Of a DNA stretch of 64,000 nt, positions 51,383 to 60,163 are shown one piece after another. The position numbers and the translations under genes were made by a program. The notes beneath the pieces were generated by a model that saw nothing but the letters and a program-made list of their open reading frames with translations, was not told the DNA's origin and ran no database searches. Origin of the DNA: Brachybacterium sp. P6-10-X1 (GTDB taxonomy: Bacteria > Actinomycetota > Actinomycetes > Actinomycetales > Dermabacteraceae); contig NZ_CP017297.1 of assembly GCF_001969445.1 (NCBI RefSeq), forward strand, positions 124,001 through 188,000. The letters are read 5' to 3'. Numbering within the stretch: position 1 is the stretch's first letter; the number at the start of each line of letters is the position of its first letter.

Positions 51383-52035
51383 GATCTGTCCTCGGATTCC
51401 AGAAAGCGCAGCACGGCCATGACCCGACGGTTCTCCCCGTCCACGGGAGGAAGATCGAGCTTGGTCAGCAGCGAGGAGATGTGCTTCTCGACGCTGCCGG
51501 CGGAGACGAACAGGGTGTCGGCGATCGCCTGGTTGGAGCGTCCCTGGGCCATCAGCGAGAGCACCTCCCGCTCCCGCGGGGTCAGACCCTCGAGCGTGCG
51601 ACGACGCCGGGAGCGCACGAAGATCTGCTGGACCACCTCGGGGTCCAGCCAGGTGCCGCCGGCTCCGACGTCGGCGAGCACGGCCAGGAAGTCCTCGACG
51701 TCGGCGACGCGGTCCTTGAGCACGTAGCCCAGGCCGTGCGACGAATCGGCGATCAGGTCCGTCGCATAGCGCTCCTCGACGTACTGCGAGAGCACCAGCA
51801 GGGCGACCTGCGGATCCTGCTGCCGGATCAGCATCGCCGCGCGCACGCCCTCGTCGGTGAACGTCGGCGGCATCCGCACGTCGATCACGGCGAGATCGGG
51901 CCGGTGGTGGGAGACGGCGCTGAGCAGGGCGGTGGCGTCACCGACGGCGGCGACCACCTCGTGGCCGGCATCGGTGAGCAGACGCTCCACCCCGGCGCGC
52001 AGCAGGACGGCGTCATCGGCGATCACGATCCTCAT
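51379..52035 (-). CDS. NarL/LuxR-family response regulator
   Basis: 218 residues. Receiver domain with acidic pocket IADDA, phosphoacceptor D52 (VIDVRMPP), and the Lys of GYVLKDRV. The C-terminal LuxR-type HTH reads LTPREREVLSLMAQGRSNQAIADTLFVSAGSVEKHISSLLTKL. It overlaps the kinase stop by ATGA, so kinase and regulator are made in fixed ratio. The target operon may be its own, including the DUF4097 gene. Confidence 0.95.
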   Translation of the reverse strand: MRIVIADDAVLLRAGVERLLTDAGHEVVAAVGDATALLSAVSHHRPDLAVIDVRMPPTFTDEGVRAAMLIRQQDPQVALLVLSQYVEERYATDLIADSSHGLGYVLKDRVADVEDFLAVLADVGAGGTWLDPEVVQQIFVRSRRRRTLEGLTPREREVLSLMAQGRSNQAIADTLFVSAGSVEKHISSLLTKLDLPPVDGENRRVMAVLRFLESEDRS

Positions 52036-53387
52036 CGCAGGACCTCCTGGGAGTCGATGCCGGCGGATGCCGCGGGGGCACCGGGGGCGGCGGGTCGGAC
52101 GGGCGCCGTCGCGGGCACCCCGGTGAGCAGCGGGAGGACGGCCACCAGGACCGTGCCGCCGTCGGCAGGGCTGGAGACCTCGAGGCGGCCGCCGGTGGCC
52201 CGCACGCGGTCGGTGAGGCCGGCCAGCCCGGTGGAGAGTCCGTCGCGGCGGACCCGGGCCCCGCCGCGGCCGTCGTCCTCGACGCGGACCCGCAGCACCT
52301 CGGGGGTCTGGGTGACGGTGACCGAGGCGGAGTCCGCCGCGGAGTGCTTGGCGATGTTGGTCAGGGCCTCGGAGACCACGAAGTAGGCGACGGCCTCCCG
52401 CTCCCGGTCCAGGAGCGCGTGGTCCGCGGCGCCGAGGTCGACCTGCAGATCCACGGGGATCGAGGACCGGGCGGCGAGGGCGGAGAGCGCGGCGTCCAGC
52501 CCTCGGTCGGTGAGCACGGCCGGGTGGATGCCGCGGGCCAGCTGACGCAGATCGGTCATCACGCCCTTGGCCTCGAGATGAGCCTGCCCGACCAGCTCGC
52601 TCGCCCGGTCGGGGTCACCGTGGATCGCATGCTTGGCCATCCCGAGGGTCATCGCGAGGTTGACCAGGCGGGGCTGGACCCCGTCATGGAGGTCGCGCTC
52701 GATGCGCAGCCGCTCCTGGGCGGCGGCGTCGACGGCGCCCTGGCGGCGCTCGGCGAGCTCGGCGACCTGTTCGCGCAGGTCGGTCTCGGACCCGGAGACC
52801 AGCACGCGGGCCAGGCCCCGATCGGCGAGAGCGCCGAGGACCAGGGCGAGGCCGGCCAGCGCCGCGGAGATCGTGGCGAGCAGGCCGAGCATCCACCGCG
52901 ACAGCGTGATCGAACCCAGCGTCACCGGGCCGTGCCGCAGGGCGATGTCCCCGGCGGTCCAGCCCAGCCACAGCAGCACGAGGACGAGGAGGAAGAACGC
53001 CCCGGCGACGAGCATCGCCAGGTGGTGGTGCAGCGTCCCGCGCCAGAACGCGCCGGTGCCCAGCTCGAGCCACCGATCGTGGATCCAGCCCGCGGCCCCG
53101 GTCCGACGAGAACGGCGGCGGGCGGGAAGGATCACCCCGACCCCGTGCACGGCTACCGCCCGGCGGCGCTCGATCCGCACGGCGACCTGCATCACGAGGA
53201 GCCAGGGGACCAGGAGCAACAGCCCCGATCCCAGGGCCGGCAGGGCCGCCAGCCCGCCCAGCAGCACGGAGAGGCTGATCCAGAACCAGGAGCAGAACAG
53301 CACGCCTCCGAGCAGCACGGAGGCGAGGGCCGCGGCCGTCAGCCGAGGGCGTCGGGGCGCCGGCGGGGGCGCGGTGGTCTCGTCCAT
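52032..53387 (-). CDS. Sensor histidine kinase (HisKA_3/LiaS-NarX type)
   Basis: 451 residues. Several hydrophobic segments in residues 15-190 form the membrane sensor, with a large soluble loop about 75-120. The dimerisation domain has RIERDLHDGVQPRLV with phosphoacceptor H234. The ATPase domain has SEALTNIAKHS (N box) and DDGRGG (G1). The ATG at 53385-53387 starts MDETTAPPPAP; an earlier in-frame start would add a Pro/Arg-rich stretch without homology. It pairs with the overlapping regulator gene. The signal is unknown. Confidence 0.93.
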   Translation of the reverse strand: MDETTAPPPAPRRPRLTAAALASVLLGGVLFCSWFWISLSVLLGGLAALPALGSGLLLLVPWLLVMQVAVRIERRRAVAVHGVGVILPARRRSRRTGAAGWIHDRWLELGTGAFWRGTLHHHLAMLVAGAFFLLVLVLLWLGWTAGDIALRHGPVTLGSITLSRWMLGLLATISAALAGLALVLGALADRGLARVLVSGSETDLREQVAELAERRQGAVDAAAQERLRIERDLHDGVQPRLVNLAMTLGMAKHAIHGDPDRASELVGQAHLEAKGVMTDLRQLARGIHPAVLTDRGLDAALSALAARSSIPVDLQVDLGAADHALLDREREAVAYFVVSEALTNIAKHSAADSASVTVTQTPEVLRVRVEDDGRGGARVRRDGLSTGLAGLTDRVRATGGRLEVSSPADGGTVLVAVLPLLTGVPATAPVRPAAPGAPAASAGIDSQEVLR

Positions 53388-53545
53388 GGACTCGAGCCTA
53401 GGCGGGCCGGTGACCGCTGCCCACGGGGACCTCCCGCCGTCCGGACGGGGGAAAGCCCCCGCGTCCGACGGTCCCTGCGGACGCTCGGCGGGGCAGGAGC
53501 GGACCGATCCCTCCCGTGGTGTCACGGCGGACGGCGGAAATGCGG

Positions 53546-53551
53546 TTCAAT
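53546..53551 (+). promoter_or_regulatory. -10-like element of leaderless promoter for the LacI-type gene at 53.6 kb
   Basis: TTCAAT lies six nucleotides before the ATG at 53558. The first base is not the preferred TA pair, so this is a weaker match than the others. Confidence 0.25.
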
Positions 53552-53557
53552 GGGTCC

Positions 53558-54748
53558 ATGAGCAGTGACGCCAGCGCCTCCTCCGACGGCACCATCGATC
53601 CCGCCTCCGACTCCCGAGCGCCCCGCGGGGACGAGGGCTCCAGCGGCCAGGTCATCGAGAACGTCGACCACGCCGCCTCCGAGATGGACGACGCCGGTCA
53701 GCAGCGCGGCACGCTGCGCGACGTCGCCGATTCCCTCGGGATCTCCAGCGCCGTCGCGCTGCGGGCGCTGCGCGGCGCGGAGGAGATCAAGCCCCGCATG
53801 GCCACCCGCGTGCGCGAGGCGGCCGAACGCCTCCGCTTCCCGCTCGAGGAGCTCAGCGAGGAGACGGACCACCGCGGCGTCGTCGCCGTCCTGGTCAACA
53901 CCATGCGCAACACGTGGATCTCGGACCTGGTCCGCGCGATCCGCATCGAGCTCACGGCGACCGGTCGGTCGGCGGTGGTGGTCCCCACCCGCCTCCGTGT
54001 GCCCGAGTACCCGGTCGCGGCGGACACCGAGGCGATCGAGTCGCTGGTCCAGCTCGGTGTCGACGGCTTCCTGATGGTCTCGGACCTCGCCGACATGGAC
54101 AGCGTGCTCGAGGCGACCGGTGATCGCCCCTTCGTCGGCATCGGCTGCTCGAGGTCCTTCAGCGGAAGCTTCGACACCGTGCGCATCGACGACGAGGTCG
54201 GCCAGGGACTGCTGGTCGATCACCTGGTCGGTCTCGGCCATCGCGAGATCGCCCACGTCGGAGGGGTCGGAGCCGAGGTCGCCCGCGAGCGCGCCGACGC
54301 ATTCCGCAAGGCCATGGCCCGCCACGGCCTCGAGGACCAGGCCCGCGTCGAGCCCGGCGACTTCACCGAGCAGGTGGGGCAGACGGCGGGGTCGATGCTG
54401 CTGCGCGGCAGCCGCGTCCCCACGGCTGTCACCTGCGCGAACGACGTCACCGCCGTCGGCCTGCTCTCGGCAGCGCGGGAAGCGGGGCTCTCCGTCCCCG
54501 AGGAGCTCGCCGTCGCCGGGTACGGCAACACCTCCCTGGCCTCCTCGGGCGTCTCCCAGATCACCAGCGTCGACCCCAACTCCGACCGCCTGGGCGCGCT
54601 GGCGGCGCAGTTCCTCGTCGAGCGCGTCTCCGGGCTCGAGGCCCCGCCCCGCGACGTCGCGGTCGCACCGTCGGTCGTGGTGCGCCGTTCCAGCTCGGCC
54701 GGACCGCGCCCCGAGGCGACCAAGCGCAAGCGCATCTCCGTGGACTGA
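53558..54748 (+). CDS. LacI-type regulator with acidic N-terminal extension
   Basis: 396 residues. About 65 acidic, Ser/Asp/Glu-rich residues come first (SSDASASSDGTIDPASDS). Then the HTH LRDVADSLGISSAVALRALRGAEEIKPRMATRVREAAERL and a LacI sugar-binding-like domain (VVAVLVNTMRNTWISDLVRAI, HLVGLGHREIAHVGGVG, ELAVAGYGNTSLASSGVSQI). The HTH lacks the usual VSRVLNG (here VALRALRG), so its DNA recognition may differ. It is not next to sugar genes. The regulated target is unknown. Confidence 0.85.
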   Translation: MSSDASASSDGTIDPASDSRAPRGDEGSSGQVIENVDHAASEMDDAGQQRGTLRDVADSLGISSAVALRALRGAEEIKPRMATRVREAAERLRFPLEELSEETDHRGVVAVLVNTMRNTWISDLVRAIRIELTATGRSAVVVPTRLRVPEYPVAADTEAIESLVQLGVDGFLMVSDLADMDSVLEATGDRPFVGIGCSRSFSGSFDTVRIDDEVGQGLLVDHLVGLGHREIAHVGGVGAEVARERADAFRKAMARHGLEDQARVEPGDFTEQVGQTAGSMLLRGSRVPTAVTCANDVTAVGLLSAAREAGLSVPEELAVAGYGNTSLASSGVSQITSVDPNSDRLGALAAQFLVERVSGLEAPPRDVAVAPSVVVRRSSSAGPRPEATKRKRISVD

Positions 54749-54821
54749 CCACCGGGCGGCCCACCACCGGCCGGCCGCCCACCCGGTTCCGTCGATGACC
54801 CGTGACCCCGACCCCCTGCGA

Positions 54822-54827
54822 TAGGCT
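54822..54827 (+). promoter_or_regulatory. -10 element of leaderless promoter for the holin-like gene
   Basis: TAGGCT ends six nucleotides before the ATG at 54834; no ribosome site. Confidence 0.35.
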
Positions 54828-54833
54828 CCGACC

Positions 54834-55316
54834 ATGATCAACACCACGAACGATCCGAGCACGCCGCCCACCCAGCGGTCCATCGGTGAACTCGTCCAGT
54901 CCATCCGGGACGAGCTCCTCGGCGTCGTCCACCACGAGATCGACATCGCGAAGAAGGAGCTCATCGCGCTCGCGATCAAGGTGGGAATCATCGCCGCCTG
55001 CGCCGCGGTGCTGCTGTTCCTCCTGCTCTCGGCCTGGGTGATGCTGCTGTTCGCCGCCGCCACCGGACTTCAGGCCCTCGGCCTGCCGTACTGGGCAGCT
55101 TTCCTGATCGTCGCCGGCGTGTTCATCGTGATCGCCGCGATCGCGGGACTGGTGGCCTTCCTCGTCTCCAAGAAGATCAAGGCGCCCGAGACCACGATCG
55201 AGACCGCGCAGTCCGCGGTCGACGCCGTCCAGGGCAAGCGGCGCGCGAACGCCGTCTCCTACGACGACACCTTCGAGGAGCTCTACGGCAAGAAGGTCAG
55301 CGCCCGCGTCGAGTGA
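54834..55316 (+). CDS. Phage-holin-X-like (DUF1469) membrane protein
   Basis: 160 residues. An N-terminal amphipathic helix (SIGELVQSIRDELLGVVHHEIDIAKKEL) precedes two long spans (about 50-75 and 85-110: AAVLLFLLLSAWVMLLFA, WAAFLIVAGVFIVIAAIAGLVAFLV). The basic C-tail ends YGKKVSARVE. It matches the actinobacterial family called putative holin-X but often found in chromosomes beside membrane or envelope genes, so prophage origin is not implied. Little more can be said. Confidence 0.8.
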   Translation: MINTTNDPSTPPTQRSIGELVQSIRDELLGVVHHEIDIAKKELIALAIKVGIIAACAAVLLFLLLSAWVMLLFAAATGLQALGLPYWAAFLIVAGVFIVIAAIAGLVAFLVSKKIKAPETTIETAQSAVDAVQGKRRANAVSYDDTFEELYGKKVSARVE

Positions 55317-55343
55317 GGGGACGCTCGGCCCCGGCCAGGGCAG

Positions 55344-55349
55344 TACCCT
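55344..55349 (+). promoter_or_regulatory. -10 element upstream of cysS
   Basis: TACCCT ends seven nucleotides before the GTG at 55357, which favours a leaderless mRNA and that GTG as start over the one at 55351. Confidence 0.35.
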
Positions 55350-55356
55350 GGTGCAC

Positions 55357-56799
55357 GTGACTCTCCACCTGCACGACACCGCCACCCGCACGACCGCGCC
55401 GCTTGATCCGGTGCGCCGGGGGGCGGTGTCGTTGTACGTGTGCGGCCCGACCACCCAGGGGGCTCCGCACCTCGGCCACCTGCGCACCTTCCTCGCCTTC
55501 GACGTGCTGGTGCGCTGGCTGGAGCGCAGCGGCCACGAGGTCGCCCATGTCCGCAACGTCACCGACATCGACGACAAGATCCTGGAGAAGTCCGCCGAGG
55601 CCGGTGCGTCATGGTGGGCGTGGTCCCTGCGCTTCGAGCGGGAGTTCCAGGACGTCCTGGACCGGATCGGGAACCGTCGGCCCACCTATGAGCCCCGTGC
55701 CACCGGGCACGTGCCCGAGATGATCGCGCTGATGCGGCGTCTCATCGAGCGCGGCCACGCCTACGCGGACGGCGACGGCTCGGTGTACTTCGACGTGGCG
55801 TCCCACCCCACCTACGGCGCGCTGACCCGGCAGAGCCTCGAGGACATGCAGGACGCCGGCGAGGAGCCGGAACCGGGCAAACGGGACCGCCGTGACTTCG
55901 CGCTGTGGAAGGCCGCGAAGCCGACCGAGCCGGAGACCGCGTCCTGGGACACTCCCTACGGCCGCGGCCGCCCGGGCTGGCACCTCGAATGCTCCGCCAT
56001 GAGCCACAAGTACCTCGGGGAGACCTTCGACATCCACGCCGGCGGCCTCGACCTGCGCTTCCCGCACCACGAGAACGAGCAGGCCCAGTCCCATGCCGCC
56101 GGATACGGCTTCGCCCGGCGCTGGATGCACGCCGGGGTGCTCACCGTGGACGGCCTGAAGATGGGCAAGAGCCTCGACAACTTCGTCACCGCAGCCCGCG
56201 CCCTGACCGACCACCCGACCCCGGCGGTGCGGCTCGCGCTGGTCAGCGGCCACTATCGGGCGACCGTCGAGTACAACGCGACGGCCATGCGAGAGGCGGA
56301 GGTGGTCTGGGAGCGCTTCTCCGCGACCGCCCATCGGGCGGCCGAGCTGCTCGCCGGGGACGCGCTGGCAGAGCCGGAGGCCGAGCTCGCCGCCGTGGAC
56401 CTTCCGGCGGACTTCATCGCCGCGCTGGACGACGATCTCGCGGTGCCCGAAGCACTCGCCGTGATCCACCGCGAGCAGGGCGCGCTGAACTCCCTGCTGG
56501 CCGAGGGTGCGGAACCTGCCGCCGTGGCCGATGGGCTCGGACGTCTGCGCGCTATGCTCGACGTGCTGGGCCTGGATCCGCTGTCGGCGCAATGGGCGAG
56601 CACCGTCGGGACAGGTGGCGCCGAGCATGAGGCGTTGGACGCCCTGATCCGTGCCCAGCTGACCGCCCGGGCGGCGGCCCGTGCGCAGAAGGACTGGGCC
56701 CGGGCCGACGCCCTGCGCGATGCGCTGAGCGCGGCCGGCATCCGCATCGAGGACGCCCAGGACGGCGCCCGCTGGAGCCTCGAGGGTCCCGCACGATGA
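55357..56799 (+). CDS. cysS: Cysteinyl-tRNA synthetase
   Basis: Charges tRNA-Cys (class Ia). 480 residues. Zinc ligand C29 and HIGH motif HLGH (38-41) occur in YVCGPTTQGAPHLGHL. Zinc and substrate contacts are in WHLECSAMSHKYLG and HHENEQAQ. The signature loop reads KMGKS (268-272) instead of KMSKS. MshC would lack part of this length, so CysRS is preferred. GTG at 55351 is an alternative start. A 17-codon mini-ORF overlaps its stop. Confidence 0.94.
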   Translation: MTLHLHDTATRTTAPLDPVRRGAVSLYVCGPTTQGAPHLGHLRTFLAFDVLVRWLERSGHEVAHVRNVTDIDDKILEKSAEAGASWWAWSLRFEREFQDVLDRIGNRRPTYEPRATGHVPEMIALMRRLIERGHAYADGDGSVYFDVASHPTYGALTRQSLEDMQDAGEEPEPGKRDRRDFALWKAAKPTEPETASWDTPYGRGRPGWHLECSAMSHKYLGETFDIHAGGLDLRFPHHENEQAQSHAAGYGFARRWMHAGVLTVDGLKMGKSLDNFVTAARALTDHPTPAVRLALVSGHYRATVEYNATAMREAEVVWERFSATAHRAAELLAGDALAEPEAELAAVDLPADFIAALDDDLAVPEALAVIHREQGALNSLLAEGAEPAAVADGLGRLRAMLDVLGLDPLSAQWASTVGTGGAEHEALDALIRAQLTARAAARAQKDWARADALRDALSAAGIRIEDAQDGARWSLEGPAR

Positions 56800-56849
56800 G
56801 CATGACGAGGACGACGATGATGACCGACATGACCGAGGAGTCGACCTGA
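56796..56849 (+). CDS. 17-codon mini-ORF bridging cysS and rlmB
   Basis: ATG at 56796 overlaps the cysS stop (ATGA), and its TGA at 56847-56849 overlaps the rlmB start (TGATG). The peptide MSMTRTTMMTDMTEEST is Met/Thr rich. It has no known domain. Its use may be only to carry ribosomes from cysS to rlmB by termination-reinitiation. Confidence 0.35.
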   Translation: MSMTRTTMMTDMTEEST

Positions 56850-57820
56850 TGGCAGGCAACAGCTCGCGCCGCGGCGCGACGCGCAAGGGCAAGAAGGGGG
56901 CATCCGTCGGGTCCGGCGGTGTGCGGCGCCGTGCCCTGGAGGGCAAGGGGCCGACGCCCCGGGCCGAGGACCGTCCCGCCCACAAGAAGTACACGGGAGG
57001 CTCCAGCGGCCCCGCCCGTCGCGGCGGCCCGGGCGGCTCGAGCGGGAAGGGCGGCAGGAAGTCGCCCGGCGCCGACCAGGTGGCCGGGCGCAACGCGGTG
57101 CTGGAGGCGCTGCGCGAACAGGTCCCGGCCACGCAGCTGACCGTCATGGTCCGCCTCGACGCCGACGAGCGGGTGGGGGAGATCATGCGCCTGGCGACGG
57201 CGCAGAACCTTCCCGTCGCCGAGGCCTCCCGCACCGATCTGGACCGGATGACGGACCACGCCGTGCACCAGGGCGTGGCGCTGACCATGCCCCCGTACGA
57301 GTACGCGGAGGTCGACGACCTCCTGCAGATCGCCGCCGACGCCTTCGAGCCGCCGCTGCTGATCGCCCTGGACGGCATCACCGATCCGCGCAATCTCGGC
57401 GCGATCCTGCGCAGCGCCGATGCCTTCGGGGTGCACGGCGTGATCCTCCCCGAGCGGCGCAGCGTCTCGATGACCGCGAGCGTGTGGAAGGCCGCGGCCG
57501 GGGCCGCGGGCCGCGTCCGCGTCGCCCAGGTCACGAACCTCAACCGCACCCTGACCTCCCTGAAGGACAAGGGCGTGTTCGTTCTCGGTCTGGACGCGGA
57601 CGGCGATGTCACCACCCGCGGGCTCGACCTCGGAACGCAGCCGACCGCTCTCGTCGTGGGGGCCGAGGGCAAGGGCCTGTCCCGTCTGGCCCGCGAGATC
57701 AGCGATCAGGTGGTCTCGGTGCCGATGACCGGCTCCACCGAGTCGCTGAACGCCTCGGTGGCGGCGGCCATCGCGCTCTACGAGATCTCCGGGGTCCGCG
57801 CCGCGCAGGGCCGCGCCTGA
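56849..57820 (+). CDS. rlmB: TrmH/RlmB-type 23S rRNA 2'-O-ribose methyltransferase
   Basis: 323 residues. About 75 basic, Gly/Lys/Arg-rich residues come first, an actinobacterial RNA-binding tail. A substrate-binding part (VAGRNAVLEALRE) and the SPOUT methyltransferase follow. Motifs 1-3: IALDGITDPRNLGAILRSADAFG, ALVVGAEGKGLSRL, VSVPMTGSTESLNASVAAAI. RlmB methylates G2251 of 23S rRNA in E. coli; the exact site here is assumed. It is coupled to cysS via the mini-ORF. Confidence 0.9.
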   Translation: MAGNSSRRGATRKGKKGASVGSGGVRRRALEGKGPTPRAEDRPAHKKYTGGSSGPARRGGPGGSSGKGGRKSPGADQVAGRNAVLEALREQVPATQLTVMVRLDADERVGEIMRLATAQNLPVAEASRTDLDRMTDHAVHQGVALTMPPYEYAEVDDLLQIAADAFEPPLLIALDGITDPRNLGAILRSADAFGVHGVILPERRSVSMTASVWKAAAGAAGRVRVAQVTNLNRTLTSLKDKGVFVLGLDADGDVTTRGLDLGTQPTALVVGAEGKGLSRLAREISDQVVSVPMTGSTESLNASVAAAIALYEISGVRAAQGRA

Positions 57821-57891
57821 ACGCAGTTCGTCGGCCGTGATCGTTCGCCGGGCGTGATCGTTCATCGGTCGATATCGAGGCTCTTCCGCAT

Positions 57892-57947
57892 CGAGATCGA
57901 CGTTCGGCATGCTTGCGAGCTGCATACTGCTGCGAACGTCGGTCTCG
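57892..57947. terminator. Candidate terminator/inverted repeat between rlmB and the YczE-like gene
   Basis: GACGTTCG and CGAACGTC are perfect 8-nt arms around about 30 bp between convergent genes, and GTGATCGTTC is repeated just upstream. The gap shows no gene. Confidence 0.35.
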
Positions 57948-57994
57948 GCCATCGGCTGATCACCACCGCCGCCCGGGTCCGGCGCCGTTCCGGC

Positions 57995-58699
57995 TCAGGC
58001 CGGATCGGGCGGTGGCTCGTCGTCGACCACCTCGGCTCGCGCCGACGGCGACGGGGAGCGCACGGGCAGGACCACGTACGGCAGCGCCAGCTGGATCACC
58101 GGGCCCAGGCCGATGGCATACAGCACCGTCGCCACACCGACCGGCCCGCCGAGCGCCCAGCCGGTCACGAGCACCAGCGCCTCCAGCCCGATCCGCACCG
58201 GCCCGACGGGACGGCCCAGCACCCGTCCCAGCCCGGTCATCAGACCGTCGCGCGCCCCGGGACCGAGCTGCGCCCCGATGTACACCGCGGCGCTGATGCC
58301 GTTGATGACGACCCCGGCGACCATGAGCACCACGGCCTGGGCCGCGCTCGTCGCCGGGGACAGCAGCGCCATGCCGAGATCGATGCTGATCCCCACCCAG
58401 ATCGCGTTGGCGACGGTGCCGATGCCGGGCTGCTCCCGCAACGGGATCCAGGCCAGCAGCACCACGAAGCTCACCGCGATGCTGAGCGTCCCCACGCTCA
58501 GACCGGCCCGTTCGGCCAGTGCCGCGTGCAGCACGTCCCAGGGCGCGCCCCCCAGACCGGAGCGAAGCAGCATCGCCAGCGACAGGCCGAAACCGGTCAG
58601 GCCGACCATCATCTGGGCCAGGCGCAGCGGCAGACGGTCCACGCGCAGCTGATCGCGCAGGGACAGATTCGCCAGCAGAGGAGGGGAGGGATCGGCCAT
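57995..58699 (-). CDS. YczE-like integral membrane protein
   Basis: 234 residues with about five spans. The starting LRLAQMMVGLTGFGLSLAMLLRSGLGGAPWDVLHAALAERAGLSVG matches the YczE family, whose Bacillus member influences surfactin production through an unknown mechanism. GAPWDVLH is conserved. The tail is acidic and Pro rich (ARAEVVDDEPPPDP). It is 16 nt downstream of the DUF4032 gene and probably cotranscribed. Confidence 0.85.
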   Translation of the reverse strand: MADPSPPLLANLSLRDQLRVDRLPLRLAQMMVGLTGFGLSLAMLLRSGLGGAPWDVLHAALAERAGLSVGTLSIAVSFVVLLAWIPLREQPGIGTVANAIWVGISIDLGMALLSPATSAAQAVVLMVAGVVINGISAAVYIGAQLGPGARDGLMTGLGRVLGRPVGPVRIGLEALVLVTGWALGGPVGVATVLYAIGLGPVIQLALPYVVLPVRSPSPSARAEVVDDEPPPDPA

Positions 58700-58715
58700 G
58701 TCGCGGTCGGGCCCC

Positions 58716-59957
58716 TCAGCTCTCGGCGATCGGCAGCGCCGATGTCTCGGTGGTGACCAGGGACTTCTCGTCCGGTCGGTGGATGAGGACGTTCAGGATG
58801 TAGTGCCGCACGGTCTCGTCGAGACTGGCGTCGGTCCCCGCCTGCTCGGAGAGGAACCACTTGTGCTCGAGCACCTCGTGGTAGAACTCCGGAGGCTCGA
58901 GCTTGGAGCGCATCGACCGAGGGATCGCGCGGACGACGGGCTCGTACTGGTGCTGCAGCCACTCGTGGGCGACGAACTCCTCGTCCTCGGCCTGCTGCTC
59001 CGTGGAGGCACGGTACTGGTCGAGGTCGTTGAGGAGCCGACGGGCCTGGTTCTCCTGGGCATCGATCCCCGTCAGACGCATCAACCGGCGGGCGTGGTGG
59101 CCGGCGTCTACCACCTTCGGGCGGATCGACAGCGTGGTGCCGTCGAGGTCCGTGGTGATCTCGAGCTCTCCCACGTCGAAGCCGAGGCGGTTGAGCTTCT
59201 CGATGCGCTCGGAGACCCGCCAGCGCTCATCGGCCGAGAACAGCTCGCGCTCGGTCAGGGCGGACCACAGGCTCTCGTAGCGCTCGACCAGGTCGTCGCC
59301 GACCGCGATCGGATCGGCCTCGGGATCGAACAGCTCGCCGGCCTGCAGATCCATCAGCTCGCCGATGATGTTGGTGCGGGCGAGGTCGAGATCGTAGCGG
59401 CGCTGGCCCTCCGTGAGGGTCTCGTACAGGCTGCCGGTCTCGACGTCGACGATGTAGGCGGCGAACGCTCCGGCGTCCCGCCGGAACAGCGTGTTCGACA
59501 GCGAGACGTCGCCCCAGTAGAAGCCCTCGAGGTGGAGGTGGACCAGCAGCACGGCCAGGGCATCGAGCAGTCGCTGCGCGGTGTCCTCACGCGAGACCTG
59601 ACTGAACACCGCCCGGTAGGGCAGGGAGAATTGCAGGTGGCGGGTGATCAGCATCGCGTCCAGCGGCTCCCCGCTCGGTGTGGTGCGGCCGGAGATCACG
59701 GCGAAGGGTGCCACCGACGGCACGCCGATACGTCCCAGCAGGCGCAGCATCTCGTACTCGCGGCGGGCGAGATCATGGGTGATCTCCTTCAGCGCGAGGA
59801 CGCGCCCGGAGACGCGCACGAAGCGCACCACATGTCGGGAGATGCCGCGGGGGAGCGCGGCGAGGATGTCCTCGGGCCAGTCGGCGAGCGGCTGGTCCCA
59901 CGGCAGGTCCAGCAGCGCCGGATCTGCTCGTGACGCGGTGATCTCCAGAGGTGCCAT
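58716..59957 (-). CDS. DUF4032 protein with lipopolysaccharide-kinase-like fold
   Basis: 413 residues. The middle looks kinase-like: a Lys in LALKEITHDLARREYEM, a catalytic-loop-like HLEGFYWGDVSLSNTLF and a metal-loop-like IVDVETGSLYE. The C-terminal half is the DUF4032-specific part (HEWLQHQYEPVVRAIPRSM). Actinobacterial members are uncharacterised. The ATG at 59955-59957 is preceded by GGAGCA. Whether it phosphorylates anything is unknown. Confidence 0.87.
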   Translation of the reverse strand: MAPLEITASRADPALLDLPWDQPLADWPEDILAALPRGISRHVVRFVRVSGRVLALKEITHDLARREYEMLRLLGRIGVPSVAPFAVISGRTTPSGEPLDAMLITRHLQFSLPYRAVFSQVSREDTAQRLLDALAVLLVHLHLEGFYWGDVSLSNTLFRRDAGAFAAYIVDVETGSLYETLTEGQRRYDLDLARTNIIGELMDLQAGELFDPEADPIAVGDDLVERYESLWSALTERELFSADERWRVSERIEKLNRLGFDVGELEITTDLDGTTLSIRPKVVDAGHHARRLMRLTGIDAQENQARRLLNDLDQYRASTEQQAEDEEFVAHEWLQHQYEPVVRAIPRSMRSKLEPPEFYHEVLEHKWFLSEQAGTDASLDETVRHYILNVLIHRPDEKSLVTTETSALPIAES

Positions 59958-60113
59958 TGCTCCATTCTCTCCCGAACCGCGACGACGTGCCCGTCTCTGG
60001 GCACTTTTTCACCGGATGACACCACGAACCTCACGCGGATCACGGATCTGCGCACGGACGACGGGCACCCCGGGGGCGGCGGGCATCCGGACGAGAACGG
60101 GCATCCGGACGAG

Positions 60114-60145
60114 GACGGGCGCCCGGCCATGGCCGGGCGCCCGTC
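60114..60145. terminator. Perfect 32-bp palindrome after the ABC ATPase gene
   Basis: Identical to its reverse complement over 32 bases, centred on GGCCATGGCC; ends 18 nt from the ATPase stop. Just before it CGGGCATCCGGACGAG is repeated twice at 18-bp spacing. Like the acsA terminator it lacks a T run and is built around CCATGG. Confidence 0.8.
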
Positions 60146-60163
60146 GCGCGGTGGTGCGGTGGG

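Noticed and set aside
54834..55316. Prophage remnant suggested by a holin-like gene
   Set aside because: No lysin, integrase, capsid or att-like repeats nearby; this family is common in actinobacterial chromosomes.
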